A DNA stretch of 42,126 bases from an uncultured Lachnospiraceae bacterium (GTDB lineage: Bacteria; Bacillota; Clostridia; Lachnospirales; Lachnospiraceae): positions 1-42,126 of the forward strand of contig CANQDS010000011.1 of assembly GCA_947593655.1 (NCBI GenBank), given 5' to 3'. The notes under the pieces are model-generated. The model saw only the letters and a list, made by a program, of their open reading frames with translations. It was not told the DNA's origin and searched no databases. Numbering within the stretch: the first letter of the stretch is position 1; each line of letters opens with the position of its first letter. The position numbers and the translations under genes are program-made. This document shows, piece after piece, positions 16,305 to 25,695 of the stretch.

Positions 16305-17570
16305 ATGATGACCAAAATAATGCCGGCTGAAGAAACCCTGCTGCCGCTGCCTGTCGGCGTATCGGATTACCGTCTGGCCACCGCAGAATATTATTATGTT
16401 GATAAAACCATGATGATCCGGGATTTTCTCGATGAACGGCCGATGGTATCGCTTTTTACGCGCCCCCGCCGTTTTGGGAAAACATTAAATATGGATATGC
16501 TCCGCACCTTTTTCGAGAAAACAGACGAGGACACTTCCATTTATTTCCAAGATAAAAAAATCTGGAACTGCGGAGAAAAATATCGGAAGTATCAAGGGCA
16601 GTACCCCGTGATCTTTGTTACCTTCAAGGATATAAAAAAGGACACCTGGCAGGAAACCTATGACAGTATCGCACAGATGATCATTCTGGAATTTAAAAGA
16701 CACGCGGAACTAAATGACAGTCCCAGAGTCAGCGACCGCGATTATTACCGGAAAGTCATTCATGGAGACGCAAGCAGAAACGACATGGAAAATTCCTTTA
16801 TGATGCTCACCAAAATGCTCCATGACCATCACGGCACGGCTCCGGTTCTGATCATCGACGAATATGATACGCCTATCCAGCAGGGATATCTGCGCGGTTT
16901 TTACGATGATGTGATCCTTTTTATGCGCAACCTGTTTTCGGGCGGAATGAAAGACAACCGGCATCTCTCGTTCGGTTTTCTGACCGGTGTGCTCCGTGTT
17001 TCAAAAGAAAGTATTTTCAGCGGATTGAATAATCTGAAGATCAATTCCGTTTTAGATCAAAAATACAGTTCTTATTTTGGTTTTACCCCCGAAGAGGTAC
17101 AGGAAATGGCTCACTATTACGGGGTTTCCGATAAATATGAAGAAATTTGCGAATGGTATGACGGATACCGTTTTGGCCAGTCGGATATTTTCAATCCGTG
17201 GTCTGTGATCAATTATTTCAGCAGCGGATGTGAACCAAGGGCTTTCTGGCTGTCTACCGGCAGCAATGACATCATCGGGGAACTGATCGGCCTTGCCGAT
17301 CAGGATATCTATGACCGGCTGGCTTCTCTGGTAAAAGGCGAAACATTTACTGCTTATATTGACACAAATGTCATTTACCCGCAGATTCAGAACAATCCCT
17401 CTACCGTCTATGGTTTCCTTCTGGTTGCGGGATATCTGAAAGCAGTCAGAACCTCCCTCTCTTTTACCGGTGATTTTCTGTGCGAAGTTGCATTACCGAA
17501 TAAAGAAATTTCTTTTGTCTACAAAAAAGAAATACTTCAAAAACTAAACCGTTACAAAAGCCATACCTGA
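16305..17570 (+). CDS. AAA-ATPase-like protein (PF09820 type) lacking the usual C-terminal PD-(D/E)XK nuclease domain
   Basis: A 421-aa member of the 'AAA-ATPase-like plus DUF1703 nuclease' family, which is common in gut Firmicutes and Bacteroidetes and of unknown function. It starts with the conserved LPVGVSDY and YYVDKT elements. Walker A is RPRRFGKT (Lys59) and Walker B is LIIDEYDTPI (Asp185/Glu186). Full-length members continue for over 100 residues into a PD-(D/E)XK nuclease domain after the VALPNKEI motif. Here the protein ends 28 residues after the start of that motif, so the nuclease is missing. I chose the ATG at 16305 (or the next one at 16308) because AAGGAGG lies just upstream; the longer GTG frame has no ribosome binding site. 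It may be inactive or a shortened variant. Confidence 0.8.
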   Translation: MMTKIMPAEETLLPLPVGVSDYRLATAEYYYVDKTMMIRDFLDERPMVSLFTRPRRFGKTLNMDMLRTFFEKTDEDTSIYFQDKKIWNCGEKYRKYQGQYPVIFVTFKDIKKDTWQETYDSIAQMIILEFKRHAELNDSPRVSDRDYYRKVIHGDASRNDMENSFMMLTKMLHDHHGTAPVLIIDEYDTPIQQGYLRGFYDDVILFMRNLFSGGMKDNRHLSFGFLTGVLRVSKESIFSGLNNLKINSVLDQKYSSYFGFTPEEVQEMAHYYGVSDKYEEICEWYDGYRFGQSDIFNPWSVINYFSSGCEPRAFWLSTGSNDIIGELIGLADQDIYDRLASLVKGETFTAYIDTNVIYPQIQNNPSTVYGFLLVAGYLKAVRTSLSFTGDFLCEVALPNKEISFVYKKEILQKLNRYKSHT

Positions 17571-17590
17571 CTGCTCAGATATGGCTCTTG
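17559..17590 (+). terminator. Hairpin overlapping the stop of the AAA-ATPase-like gene
   Basis: Arms AGCCATA (17559-17565) and TATGGCT (17580-17586) with a 14-nt loop containing the stop codon, followed by CTTGTTCCTTG. The U-run is interrupted, so it is a moderate terminator. Confidence 0.4.
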
Positions 17591-17606
17591 TTCCTTGTAT
17601 CTTCCC

Positions 17607-17741
17607 TTATACATCTCCGTCATCTGCTTCGATCGGAGGCTGCCCGTTCGCCGAGGCTACCACGGCAACCACAATAATGATTAAAAGAATGATGAGCAGC
17701 ACAAGTGCTCCGAAGAAAAAAAGAAAACCCGTATCCGACAT
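17607..17741 (-). CDS. Small single-pass membrane protein, 44 aa
   Basis: Starts MSDTGFLFFFGALVLLIILL. It has one strongly hydrophobic helix (about residues 6-30) and a short acidic tail ending EADDGDV. AGGAGA lies 7 nt before the ATG and a TATAAT promoter is upstream. It is transcribed divergently from the XRE regulator gene and converges on the AAA-ATPase-like gene. I recognise no family. It could be a membrane-active peptide, a regulator or a small toxin (inference only). Confidence 0.7.
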   Translation of the reverse strand: MSDTGFLFFFGALVLLIILLIIIVVAVVASANGQPPIEADDGDV

Positions 17742-17778
17742 GCTTCCATCTCCTATCCATTTACTTATCACTAACTGC

Positions 17779-17806
17779 ATTATAGCATATTATCTGCAAT
17801 TTACAA
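17779..17806 (-). promoter_or_regulatory. Promoter of the 44-aa membrane protein
   Basis: TTGTAA (17801-17806), a 16-bp spacer and TATAAT (17779-17784) on the minus strand. Confidence 0.6.
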
Positions 17807-17857
17807 GAAGAAATGTCCTCATCCGCAGTCTGCTATTAAGCGGATTCTTGAAATAGA

Positions 17858-17910
17858 TTGAAATTTTCTTTCAAAAATCACTTAACATTATAGGAAGAAA
17901 GTAATATAAT
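17858..17910 (+). promoter_or_regulatory. XRE gene promoter with an upstream inverted repeat
   Basis: TTAACA (17882-17887), a 17-bp spacer and TATAAT (17905-17910). Seven bp upstream of the -35 is the dyad TTGAAA-N5-TTTCAA (17858-17874), a candidate operator for the XRE protein or another repressor. Another dyad, ATCCGC/GCGGAT (17821-17846), lies between this promoter and the divergent one. Confidence 0.55.
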
Positions 17911-17975
17911 GTGAATAGCAGCTTGAATACACGGAAAGGAAACAACGATCCGTAACAGTTACAGAAAGGATTCAT

Positions 17976-18347
17976 ATGAGAAACCAGAAAATTGGAGAAA
18001 CACTTAAAAAATATCGAAAGCTCAAAGGTTATCAGGTTCATGACGTCGCAGTGATCCTTCGCGATAAATACCAGCTTGATGTTGCCGACAAGACAATATA
18101 CGGCTGGGAAAGCAATCAGGCTCACCCTACAAGCGATATGTTTTTGATCATCTGCGAAATTTACGAGATTTCCAACATCACCGGCATGTTCCTCTCCGAA
18201 GACGACGCCGTCTCGGACTTCGCCATCTCGCCGGAAGAGCGCTCTTTGATCGAAGCCTACCGGGAACATCCGCAGTTAAAAGAAGCGGTTCAGCGTATCC
18301 TGAAAATAACGAAAAGCTCATCTTCCACGCAGAAACAGAACGGCTGA
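17976..18347 (+). CDS. XRE-family transcriptional regulator
   Basis: A 123-aa protein. An N-terminal Cro/CI helix-turn-helix (about 5-70; IGETLKKYRKLKGYQVHDVA, then KTIYGWESNQAHPTSDM) recognises DNA. A short helical C-terminus (about 80-115) probably dimerises. GAAAGGA lies 5 nt before the ATG. The gene is divergent from a 44-aa membrane peptide gene, and the shared upstream region carries two dyads, so control of both is plausible. Its true targets are not visible. Confidence 0.85.
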   Translation: MRNQKIGETLKKYRKLKGYQVHDVAVILRDKYQLDVADKTIYGWESNQAHPTSDMFLIICEIYEISNITGMFLSEDDAVSDFAISPEERSLIEAYREHPQLKEAVQRILKITKSSSSTQKQNG

Positions 18348-18355
18348 CGCCGCAT

Positions 18356-18447
18356 CGGACGGAGAAAAGGAGGGAATCATGCCCCCCGCATTCCCCGTCC
18401 GGCATGTTTTGCGCATGATGCGGTTTTCCCTGCGGCATTCGGTTTGA
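18356..18447 (+). other. Gap after the XRE gene: hairpin and a possible 22-codon ORF
   Basis: Arms CGGACGG (18356-18362) and CCGTCCG (18395-18401) enclose AGGAGGG and an ATG at 18379. That ATG opens a 22-codon ORF (MPPAFPVRHVLRMMRFSLRH, then Ser-Val-stop) ending at 18447. The strong ribosome binding site is unusual for non-coding DNA, but the peptide has no recognisable feature. The rest of 18348-18533 shows nothing else. Confidence 0.25.
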
Positions 18448-18522
18448 TAAGCGTTGAAAAAACGGTGCGGCAGGTATTTTTTGCATCCTCTTAACTTTCA
18501 CTTGGTAATGTGTAAAAGTTCC

Positions 18523-18547
18523 GGAAATTTTCCGCGCCTTCGGGCGC
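18523..18547 (-). terminator. Hairpin after dapL
   Basis: GCGCC/GGCGC stem with a 4-nt loop (18534-18547), 6 bp past the dapL stop. On the minus strand it is followed by GGAAAATTTCC rather than a clean U-run, so it is a weak terminator candidate. Confidence 0.35.
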
Positions 18548-18553
18548 ACGGCG

Positions 18554-19768
18554 CTACAGCGCCTTGATCCGCTCTAACGCTCTTACGGTATTCTCATAAT
18601 TTCCAAACGCAGTCAGGCGGAAGTACCCTTCCCCGCTCGGTCCGAACCCGGATCCCGGCGTTCCAACGACATTCGCATTCTCCAGCAGATGATCGAAGAA
18701 ATCCCACGAACTCATGCCTTCCGGCGTCTTCAGCCAGATATACGGCGCGTTTACGCCTCCAAATACGGTATACCCCGCATCTTTTAATCCGTCCTTAATG
18801 ACTTTTGCGTTGCGCATATAATAAGCGATCTGCTCTTTCAGCTGCGCCCGCCCGGCTTCGGAATACACGGCTTCGCCCGCTCTCTGCACGATGTAAGGAG
18901 CGCCGTTGAATTTTGTCCCGTGCCTTCTCGCCCACAGCGCGTTTAACGATACCTCCCCGCATTTTAAGGCCTTCGGAACGACCGTAAAGCCCAGACGCAG
19001 CCCGGTAAAGCCCGCATTCTTGGAAAAACTGCGGATCTCGATCGCGCAGGTTTCTGCGCCGCTGCATTCATAGATCGAATGGGCGACATTGTTTTCACTG
19101 ATATAAGCCTCGTATGCGGCGTCGTAAATGATCACCGCGCCGATCCGGTTTGCGTAATCCACCCATTCCTGAAGCTTCTCTTTCGGGAGCGTGGTTCCGG
19201 TCGGATTGTTCGGCAGGCAAAGATAGATCAGATCCGGCGTTTCCTTCGGGAACTCCGGCACGAAATCATTCTCTGCCGTACACGGCATATAGATGACGCG
19301 GCTCCACATCTCTTTGTCCGCATCATAGGTTCCCGTCCGGCCCGCCATGGCATTGGAATCCACATACACCGGATAAACCGGATCGCATACGGCGATGCGG
19401 CAGCCGTCCGAAAAGATCTCCTGGATATTTCCGGAATCGCTCTTCGCCCCGTCGGACACAAAGATCTCGTCAGGTGCGATCCCACAGCCGCGCTTCTGAT
19501 AATCCTGCTCCGCGATCGCATTTCTCAAAAATTCATACCCCAGATCCGGCGCATAACCGCGGAACGTATCCGCATTTCCCATCTCGTCCACCGCCCGGTG
19601 CAGCGCCTCAATGATCGCCGGAGCGAGCGGCTGCGTTACGTCGCCGATCCCCAGCCGGATGATATCCTTATCCGGATTCGCCGCCTGAAACGCATTGACC
19701 TTTTTCCCGATTGTGCTGAACAGATAACTGCCCGGCAGTTTTAAATAATTATCGTTAATCTGAAACAT
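18554..19768 (-). CDS. dapL: LL-diaminopimelate aminotransferase
   Basis: Converts tetrahydrodipicolinate to LL-diaminopimelate in one step with glutamate and PLP, the short DapL route to lysine and the wall peptide. It is 404 aa, typical of the family. The N-terminus ([17 protein letters not shown]) is characteristic of DapL. The NNPTG motif is at 187-191 and the PLP lysine is Lys250 in [10 protein letters not shown]. It is monocistronic as far as can be seen. A perfect 16-bp dyad lies in its upstream region. Confidence 0.95.
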   Translation of the reverse strand: MFQINDNYLKLPGSYLFSTIGKKVNAFQAANPDKDIIRLGIGDVTQPLAPAIIEALHRAVDEMGNADTFRGYAPDLGYEFLRNAIAEQDYQKRGCGIAPDEIFVSDGAKSDSGNIQEIFSDGCRIAVCDPVYPVYVDSNAMAGRTGTYDADKEMWSRVIYMPCTAENDFVPEFPKETPDLIYLCLPNNPTGTTLPKEKLQEWVDYANRIGAVIIYDAAYEAYISENNVAHSIYECSGAETCAIEIRSFSKNAGFTGLRLGFTVVPKALKCGEVSLNALWARRHGTKFNGAPYIVQRAGEAVYSEAGRAQLKEQIAYYMRNAKVIKDGLKDAGYTVFGGVNAPYIWLKTPEGMSSWDFFDHLLENANVVGTPGSGFGPSGEGYFRLTAFGNYENTVRALERIKAL

Positions 19769-19835
19769 TTTTCTGCCCTCTCTTTTTTTGCATTTTTCTG
19801 AAAATCTGTAATTAAAACTTTAACACTTCCGCCGG

Positions 19836-19851
19836 TTCCTGTAAACAGGAA
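19836..19851. repeat. 16-bp perfect dyad between the ANTAR gene and dapL
   Basis: TTCCTGT-AA-ACAGGAA. It lies 8 bp past the ANTAR gene stop and about 70 bp upstream of dapL. No U-run follows on the minus strand, so it is more likely an operator than a terminator. Confidence 0.45.
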
Positions 19852-19858
19852 TCCTCCG

Positions 19859-20407
19859 CTACGTTCCCATCAGGCTGATGATCATCTGGGAGATTTCCAC
19901 CAGCCCCGTTCCGTTTTCCATGCTGCGTTTCTGGATATAGCGGTGCGCCTCCTCCTCGGAAAACTGGTTCCGTTCCATCAGAAGCGCCTTTGCCTGATCG
20001 ATCAGGCGCTGTTCCTCCTCGCTCCGGACTTTCGGGCGCTGCCGCAGCCTTTTTCTCCGCCGCGTGATCTGATAATCCATCATTTCGACCGTACTCAGCA
20101 GCTCATGGATTTTCAGCGGCATGGAAAGGCAGACCAGATGTTCTTCTTCCTTTTCCAGAACATTTGCCGCAGAAGCGATCAGAAGCATCTCGAAGCCTTT
20201 CGGAAGGTACTCATAGATCTCATGGTACGCCAGATCGACAAAGCGGTATCCGCAGACGAGGATCCCCTGCTCCAGGTCATTGGCCGCCTGCAGCGCTTTA
20301 GCCCCGGTCGTGCAGACCGCCGCAACCTCATAACCGCTCTGCGCCAGGATTTTACGGATATTTCCCGCAGTCTCCGCCTTTGGAAATGCAATGACCAACT
20401 TATTCAC
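19859..20407 (-). CDS. ANTAR-domain antiterminator regulator (NitR-like) with a degenerate receiver
   Basis: A 182-aa two-domain protein. The N-terminal receiver-like domain (about 1-110) lacks the acidic pocket, since LVIAFPK replaces the usual VDD, and the phosphoacceptor region reads ILVCGYRFVD, so it is probably not phosphorylated. The C-terminal ANTAR domain (about 125-182; QAKALLMERNQFSEEEAHRY) binds RNA hairpins to prevent termination. It starts 24 bp after glnA. The glnA-ANTAR pairing is known from clostridia (nitR of C. saccharobutylicum) and points to nitrogen control. Confidence 0.88.
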   Translation of the reverse strand: MNKLVIAFPKAETAGNIRKILAQSGYEVAAVCTTGAKALQAANDLEQGILVCGYRFVDLAYHEIYEYLPKGFEMLLIASAANVLEKEEEHLVCLSMPLKIHELLSTVEMMDYQITRRRKRLRQRPKVRSEEEQRLIDQAKALLMERNQFSEEEAHRYIQKRSMENGTGLVEISQMIISLMGT

Positions 20408-20431
20408 AAATAACCACCTGTCCGCCCGCTT

Positions 20432-21763
20432 TTATATTTTGTACAAATACTCGTTAATTTCCCAGTCGGTTACCTGTGAACGGTATTCATCCCACTCCGC
20501 CCGCTTCGCGGAAATATATTTGGATGTGATATGCTCTCCCAGCACCTCGCAGATGAACCGATCCTTCTTCATCTCCTTCAACGCTTCATTGGCATCTGCC
20601 GGAAGGCTCTCAATCCCGTATTCCGCCTTGATCTCCGGCGGAAGGGAAAAGATATTCTGATGCACGGCCTCCGGCGGCATGATCCGGTTCTCGATGCCGT
20701 CCATTCCCGCTGCCAGACAGACCGCAAACGCCAGATACGGATTGGCGGACGGATCCGGGCTCCGCAGTTCGATCCGGGTTTCTTCCCCGCGCGCCGCCGG
20801 GATCCGGATCAGCGGGCTGCGGTTCGTTGCGGACCACGCGATGCAGGTCGGCGCTTCATATCCCGGAACAAGGCGCTTGTAGGAATTGATCAGCGGATTC
20901 GTGATGATCGTCATTCCTTTCATATGCTTCATAATGCCGCCCATAAAATAATAGGCTTCCCGGCTCAGCCCCAGTTCCCCGTCCGGATCGTCAAACAGGT
21001 TCTTTCCGTCTCTGGAAAGCGACATGTTGATATGCATTCCGGAACCGCTGACGCCCGCTTTCGGCTTCGGCATAAAGCTGGCAAACAGCCCGTGCCGCTT
21101 CGCGATCGTCTTAACAGCCAGTTTAAACGTCATAATGCCGTCCGCCGCAGCCATCGCTTCTTCGTATTTCAGGTCGATCTCATGCTGCGCAGGCGCCACT
21201 TCATGATGGGAAGAAGCAACTTCATAGCCCATATCCTCCAGAGTCAGGACAATATCGCGCCTTGCGTTTTCGCCCAGATCCACCGGTCCCAGATCAAAAT
21301 ATCCCGCTTTTTCATGGGTAATCGTCGTCGGCTGCCCGTTCTCATCCTGATGGAACAGGAAAAATTCGCACTCCGCCCCTACGTTAAAAGAAAATCCCAG
21401 TTCTTCCGCTTTCCGGAGCTGCTTCTTTAATATATAGCGGGAATCTCCCGCAAACGGCGTTCCGTCCGCGCCGTAAACGTCGCAGATGATGCGCGCGACT
21501 TTTCCCTGCTGCGGCCGCCACGGAAAGATCGTAAACGTATCCGGATCCGGATACAGAAACATATCCGATTCCTCGATCCGCGCAAACCCCTCGATGGAGG
21601 AACCGTCAAACATGCACTGATTGTTCAGCGCACGCTCCAGCTGCCCCGCCGTGATCGCAACATTTTTCATCGTTCCGAAAATATCGGTAAACTGCAGACG
21701 GATAAATTCCACGTCCGATTCTTCCACGATCCGGATGATATCCTGTTTTGTGTACTTCTTCAT
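20432..21763 (-). CDS. glnA: Glutamine synthetase, type I
   Basis: Makes glutamine from glutamate, ammonia and ATP. 443 aa, the size of the GSI-alpha enzymes of Firmicutes, which are feedback-regulated rather than adenylylated. Visible family elements are MFDGSSIEGFARIEESDM, NVGAECEFFL, the HHEVAPAQHEID block, the GSGMHINMS stretch and NRSPLIRIPAARG. The start at 21763 follows GGAGAGAAAGGA; a longer frame starting at 21808 would overlap hisA and has no ribosome binding site. It lies 41 bp after hisA and ahead of the ANTAR gene, probably in one operon. Confidence 0.95.
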   Translation of the reverse strand: MKKYTKQDIIRIVEESDVEFIRLQFTDIFGTMKNVAITAGQLERALNNQCMFDGSSIEGFARIEESDMFLYPDPDTFTIFPWRPQQGKVARIICDVYGADGTPFAGDSRYILKKQLRKAEELGFSFNVGAECEFFLFHQDENGQPTTITHEKAGYFDLGPVDLGENARRDIVLTLEDMGYEVASSHHEVAPAQHEIDLKYEEAMAAADGIMTFKLAVKTIAKRHGLFASFMPKPKAGVSGSGMHINMSLSRDGKNLFDDPDGELGLSREAYYFMGGIMKHMKGMTIITNPLINSYKRLVPGYEAPTCIAWSATNRSPLIRIPAARGEETRIELRSPDPSANPYLAFAVCLAAGMDGIENRIMPPEAVHQNIFSLPPEIKAEYGIESLPADANEALKEMKKDRFICEVLGEHITSKYISAKRAEWDEYRSQVTDWEINEYLYKI

Positions 21764-21804
21764 AATTCCTTTCTCTCCTATTTTTATAAAATTCAGTACC
21801 GGCG

Positions 21805-22605
21805 TCACGGCCGCTCTTCTTTCTGCGGCAGACCGCAGATTGCCAGCACCCGTTCAAAGGACATCGGCCCTCCGAAAAGATCCAGAGCGCTTCCGACCGT
21901 CACATTCAGCCGGTTCTTTCCAAGCGCACGGAGCCGGTACAGATCTTCATAATCATGGACGCCTCCGGCATAAGTCACCGGAAGCTTCCCCCATTCACCG
22001 AGAATCCCGGCCAGCGGTTCTTCAATTCCTCCGGCCTTCCCTTCCACATCCACCGCATGAACCAGAAACTCGCTGCAGTATCCGGACAGTTCTTCCAGAA
22101 GCGGCAGCGTTACCTCTTCCTTCGTAAATTTCTGCCAGCGGTCCGTCACGATAAAATACCCGCTTCCTTCCCTGCGGCGGCAGGAGAGATCCAGCACCAG
22201 CCGGTCTTTCCCGACGGCTTCACAGAGGCGTTTTAAGTTCCCGTAATGGATCTTCCCATCCGAAAATACATAGGAAGTGACGATGACTTTATCCGCGCCC
22301 GCCTGCAGAAACTCCCCGGCGTTCTCCGCCGTGATCCCGCCGCCGGCCTGCAGCCCGCCCGGATAAGCACGAAGGGCGCAAAGCGCCTGCTCTTTCGTCT
22401 GTTCGTAATATTCGCTGCCCGCATGATTCAGCATTATGATATGCCCGCCCCGGATCCCGCGGCTGCGGTAAAGCGCGGCATAGTACGCACTGTCCCTTTC
22501 GGAAACGAAATTCTCCCGCGCGCTGTCCCCCCGGTCGCTTAAGCTGCTCCCGACGATCTGTTTGACTTTTCCATTGTGAATATCGATGCATGGCCTGAAT
22601 TCCAT
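21805..22605 (-). CDS. hisA: HisA, eukaryotic-type 5-ProFAR isomerase
   Basis: Isomerises ProFAR to PRFAR in histidine synthesis. The 266-aa (beta/alpha)8 barrel starts RPCIDIHNGKVKQIVGSSL with Asp8 as catalytic acid/base, carries LQAGGGIT, and has the second acid in HAVDVEGKAGG. Length and motifs resemble the eukaryotic HIS6/HisA subfamily rather than the usual ~240-aa bacterial HisA. It is separated from other his genes and sits before glnA. AGGAGG precedes the start. Confidence 0.85.
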   Translation of the reverse strand: MEFRPCIDIHNGKVKQIVGSSLSDRGDSARENFVSERDSAYYAALYRSRGIRGGHIIMLNHAGSEYYEQTKEQALCALRAYPGGLQAGGGITAENAGEFLQAGADKVIVTSYVFSDGKIHYGNLKRLCEAVGKDRLVLDLSCRRREGSGYFIVTDRWQKFTKEEVTLPLLEELSGYCSEFLVHAVDVEGKAGGIEEPLAGILGEWGKLPVTYAGGVHDYEDLYRLRALGKNRLNVTVGSALDLFGGPMSFERVLAICGLPQKEERP

Positions 22606-22618
22606 ACGGTCCTCCTTT

Positions 22619-22661
22619 AAAAAACGGGCAGAGAAACCCCTTCTTTCCGGCTCCTTTGCCC
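22619..22661 (-). terminator. Candidate attenuator in the hisA leader
   Basis: On the minus strand GGGCA (22657-22661) pairs with TGCCC (22626-22630), with inner GAG/CTC and GAAA/TTTC pairings, followed at once by six T (22619-22624) and then the hisA ribosome binding site. Because it lies between promoter and gene, it would be an attenuator rather than a gene-end terminator. The main stem is only 5 bp. Confidence 0.4.
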
Positions 22662-22667
22662 TTAACC

Positions 22668-22696
22668 ATCATAGCACACTCTCTTTCATTTGTGAA
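22668..22696 (-). promoter_or_regulatory. Promoter of hisA(-glnA-ANTAR)
   Basis: TTCACA (22691-22696), a 17-bp spacer and TATGAT (22668-22673) on the minus strand. Transcription would start at the foot of the leader hairpin. Confidence 0.6.
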
Positions 22697-22731
22697 TCAC
22701 TCTTTTCCAAAGTTTTTTTCCAAACTTTCGG

Positions 22732-22760
22732 TTGACACGGCTAAATTATTTTGCTATCAT
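22732..22760 (+). promoter_or_regulatory. Promoter of guaB
   Basis: Consensus TTGACA (22732-22737), a 17-bp spacer and TATCAT (22755-22760), 42 bp before the start codon. It diverges from the hisA promoter. Confidence 0.8.
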
Positions 22761-22798
22761 AGCGCAAATAGATAAAAATTTACGAAAGCGAGGATTAG

Positions 22799-24259
<1,461 letters not shown>

Positions 24260-24274
24260 ACGAGGTGAATTTAT

Positions 24275-25546
24275 TTGGACCCCAGAAATATCACTGAAAT
24301 CATCATACTGTTTCTCCTCCTGCTGCTCTCCGCCTTCTTTTCCTCGGCGGAGACGGCGCTGACCACGGTCAGCCGGATCCGGATGCGCACCCTTGCGGAA
24401 GCGGGAAACGCCAAAGCCGCAAGAGTCCTCCACGTCACGGACGACTCCGGCAAGATGCTTTCCGCAATCCTGATCGGAAATAACATCGTCAACCTGTCCG
24501 CTTCCTCGCTGGCGACTTCCCTTGCCATCGAGTATTTCGGCAGCGTGGGTGCAGGGATCGCAACCGGGATCCTCACCTTTTTGATCCTGATCTTCGGCGA
24601 AGTCACTCCAAAAACGATGGCAACAATCCATGCGGACCGGCTTTCGCTTGCTTTCGCCCTGATCATTGAAGTGCTGATGAAATTATTAACGCCGCTGATC
24701 TTTATTATCAACAAGCTCTCGCTGGGCGTACTGTTTCTGCTCCGTGTCAATCCGAACGCCAGAGACACGCTTCTGACGGAAGAAGAGCTCCGGACGATCG
24801 TCGATGTCAGTCAGGAAACCGGCGTCATCGAGGACGAAGCGCACGATATGATCCACAACCTGTTTGACTTCGGCTCATCCGAAGCCAAAGGCGTCATGGT
24901 TCCGCGCATCGATATGACCTTTGTCCAGAAAGACGCCACCTACGAGGAAATCCTTACCGTTTTCCGCGAAGATAAGTTTACGCGCCTTCCTGTCTACGAA
25001 GACAGCACGGACAACGTGGTCGGCATTATTAATATGAAGGATCTCCTGCTCTGCGAAGACCGGGAAACCTTTTCGATCTCCGATATCATCCGCGAACCGT
25101 ACTTTACGTATGAACATAAAAACACGGCGGATCTGTTTATCGAAATGCGGAAAAATTCCATCTCGCTTGCGATCGTTCTGGACGAATACGGCGTGACCGC
25201 CGGACTCATTACCTTGGAAGATCTGCTGGAAGAGATCGTAGGAGAGATCCGCGACGAGTACGACACCGACGAAGTAGACGCCATCACGCGTCTTGGCGAA
25301 CAGGAGTTTCTGGTGCTCGGCTCTGCCAATCTGGATGATGTCAGCGATGAACTGAATGTCCGCTTCACTTCCGAAAACTACGATACGATGGGCGGTTACT
25401 GTCTGGATCTGTTAGACCACGTTCCGGAAGTAAACGAAGTCGTCACGACAGAAGACAACATTTTCATCCGGATCGAAGAAGTTGATAAGAACCGCATCGA
25501 AAAAATATACATCCGGCTTCCGGAACAGGACGGACCGGCGGGTTAG
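24275..25546 (+). CDS. CNNM/CorC (hemolysin C-like) membrane protein
   Basis: A 423-aa protein of the family often called hemolysin or CorC, now linked to magnesium/cobalt transport. A DUF21 domain with 3-4 helices (about 5-150), a CBS pair (about 205-325; VMVPRIDMTFV starts it) and a C-terminal CorC_HlyC domain (about 340-420) follow in order. The start is TTG at 24275, supported by GAGGTG 7 nt upstream. It follows guaB by 15 bp and ends in front of a tandem repeat where it meets the pilus operon head-on. Confidence 0.88.
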   Translation: MDPRNITEIIILFLLLLLSAFFSSAETALTTVSRIRMRTLAEAGNAKAARVLHVTDDSGKMLSAILIGNNIVNLSASSLATSLAIEYFGSVGAGIATGILTFLILIFGEVTPKTMATIHADRLSLAFALIIEVLMKLLTPLIFIINKLSLGVLFLLRVNPNARDTLLTEEELRTIVDVSQETGVIEDEAHDMIHNLFDFGSSEAKGVMVPRIDMTFVQKDATYEEILTVFREDKFTRLPVYEDSTDNVVGIINMKDLLLCEDRETFSISDIIREPYFTYEHKNTADLFIEMRKNSISLAIVLDEYGVTAGLITLEDLLEEIVGEIRDEYDTDEVDAITRLGEQEFLVLGSANLDDVSDELNVRFTSENYDTMGGYCLDLLDHVPEVNEVVTTEDNIFIRIEEVDKNRIEKIYIRLPEQDGPAG

Positions 25547-25584
25547 GGATTCTTTCCCTCCCGCACGATCCGTTTTCTGTCGTT

Positions 25585-25686
25585 ACAGATCCTTCCCTTC
25601 CCGCGCTTTCCTGTCATTACAGATCCTTCCCTTCCCGCGCTTTCCTGTCATTGCAGATCCTTCCTGTCCTGCGTTTCCTGTCGCTA
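25585..25686. repeat. 34-bp tandem repeat, about three copies
   Basis: Copies begin at 25585, 25619 and 25653 (ACAGATCCTTCCCTTCCCGC then GCTTTCCTGTCATT); the first two are identical and the third is degenerate. The period is not a multiple of three, so it is not coding. It fills the gap between two convergent genes. No hairpin with a U-run is visible there. Confidence 0.8.
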
Positions 25687-25695
25687 TGGATTCTG

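Noticed and set aside
20408-21804. ANTAR paired-hexaloop target near glnA
   Set aside because: No two successive short hairpins with the expected loops were found in the intergenic gaps.
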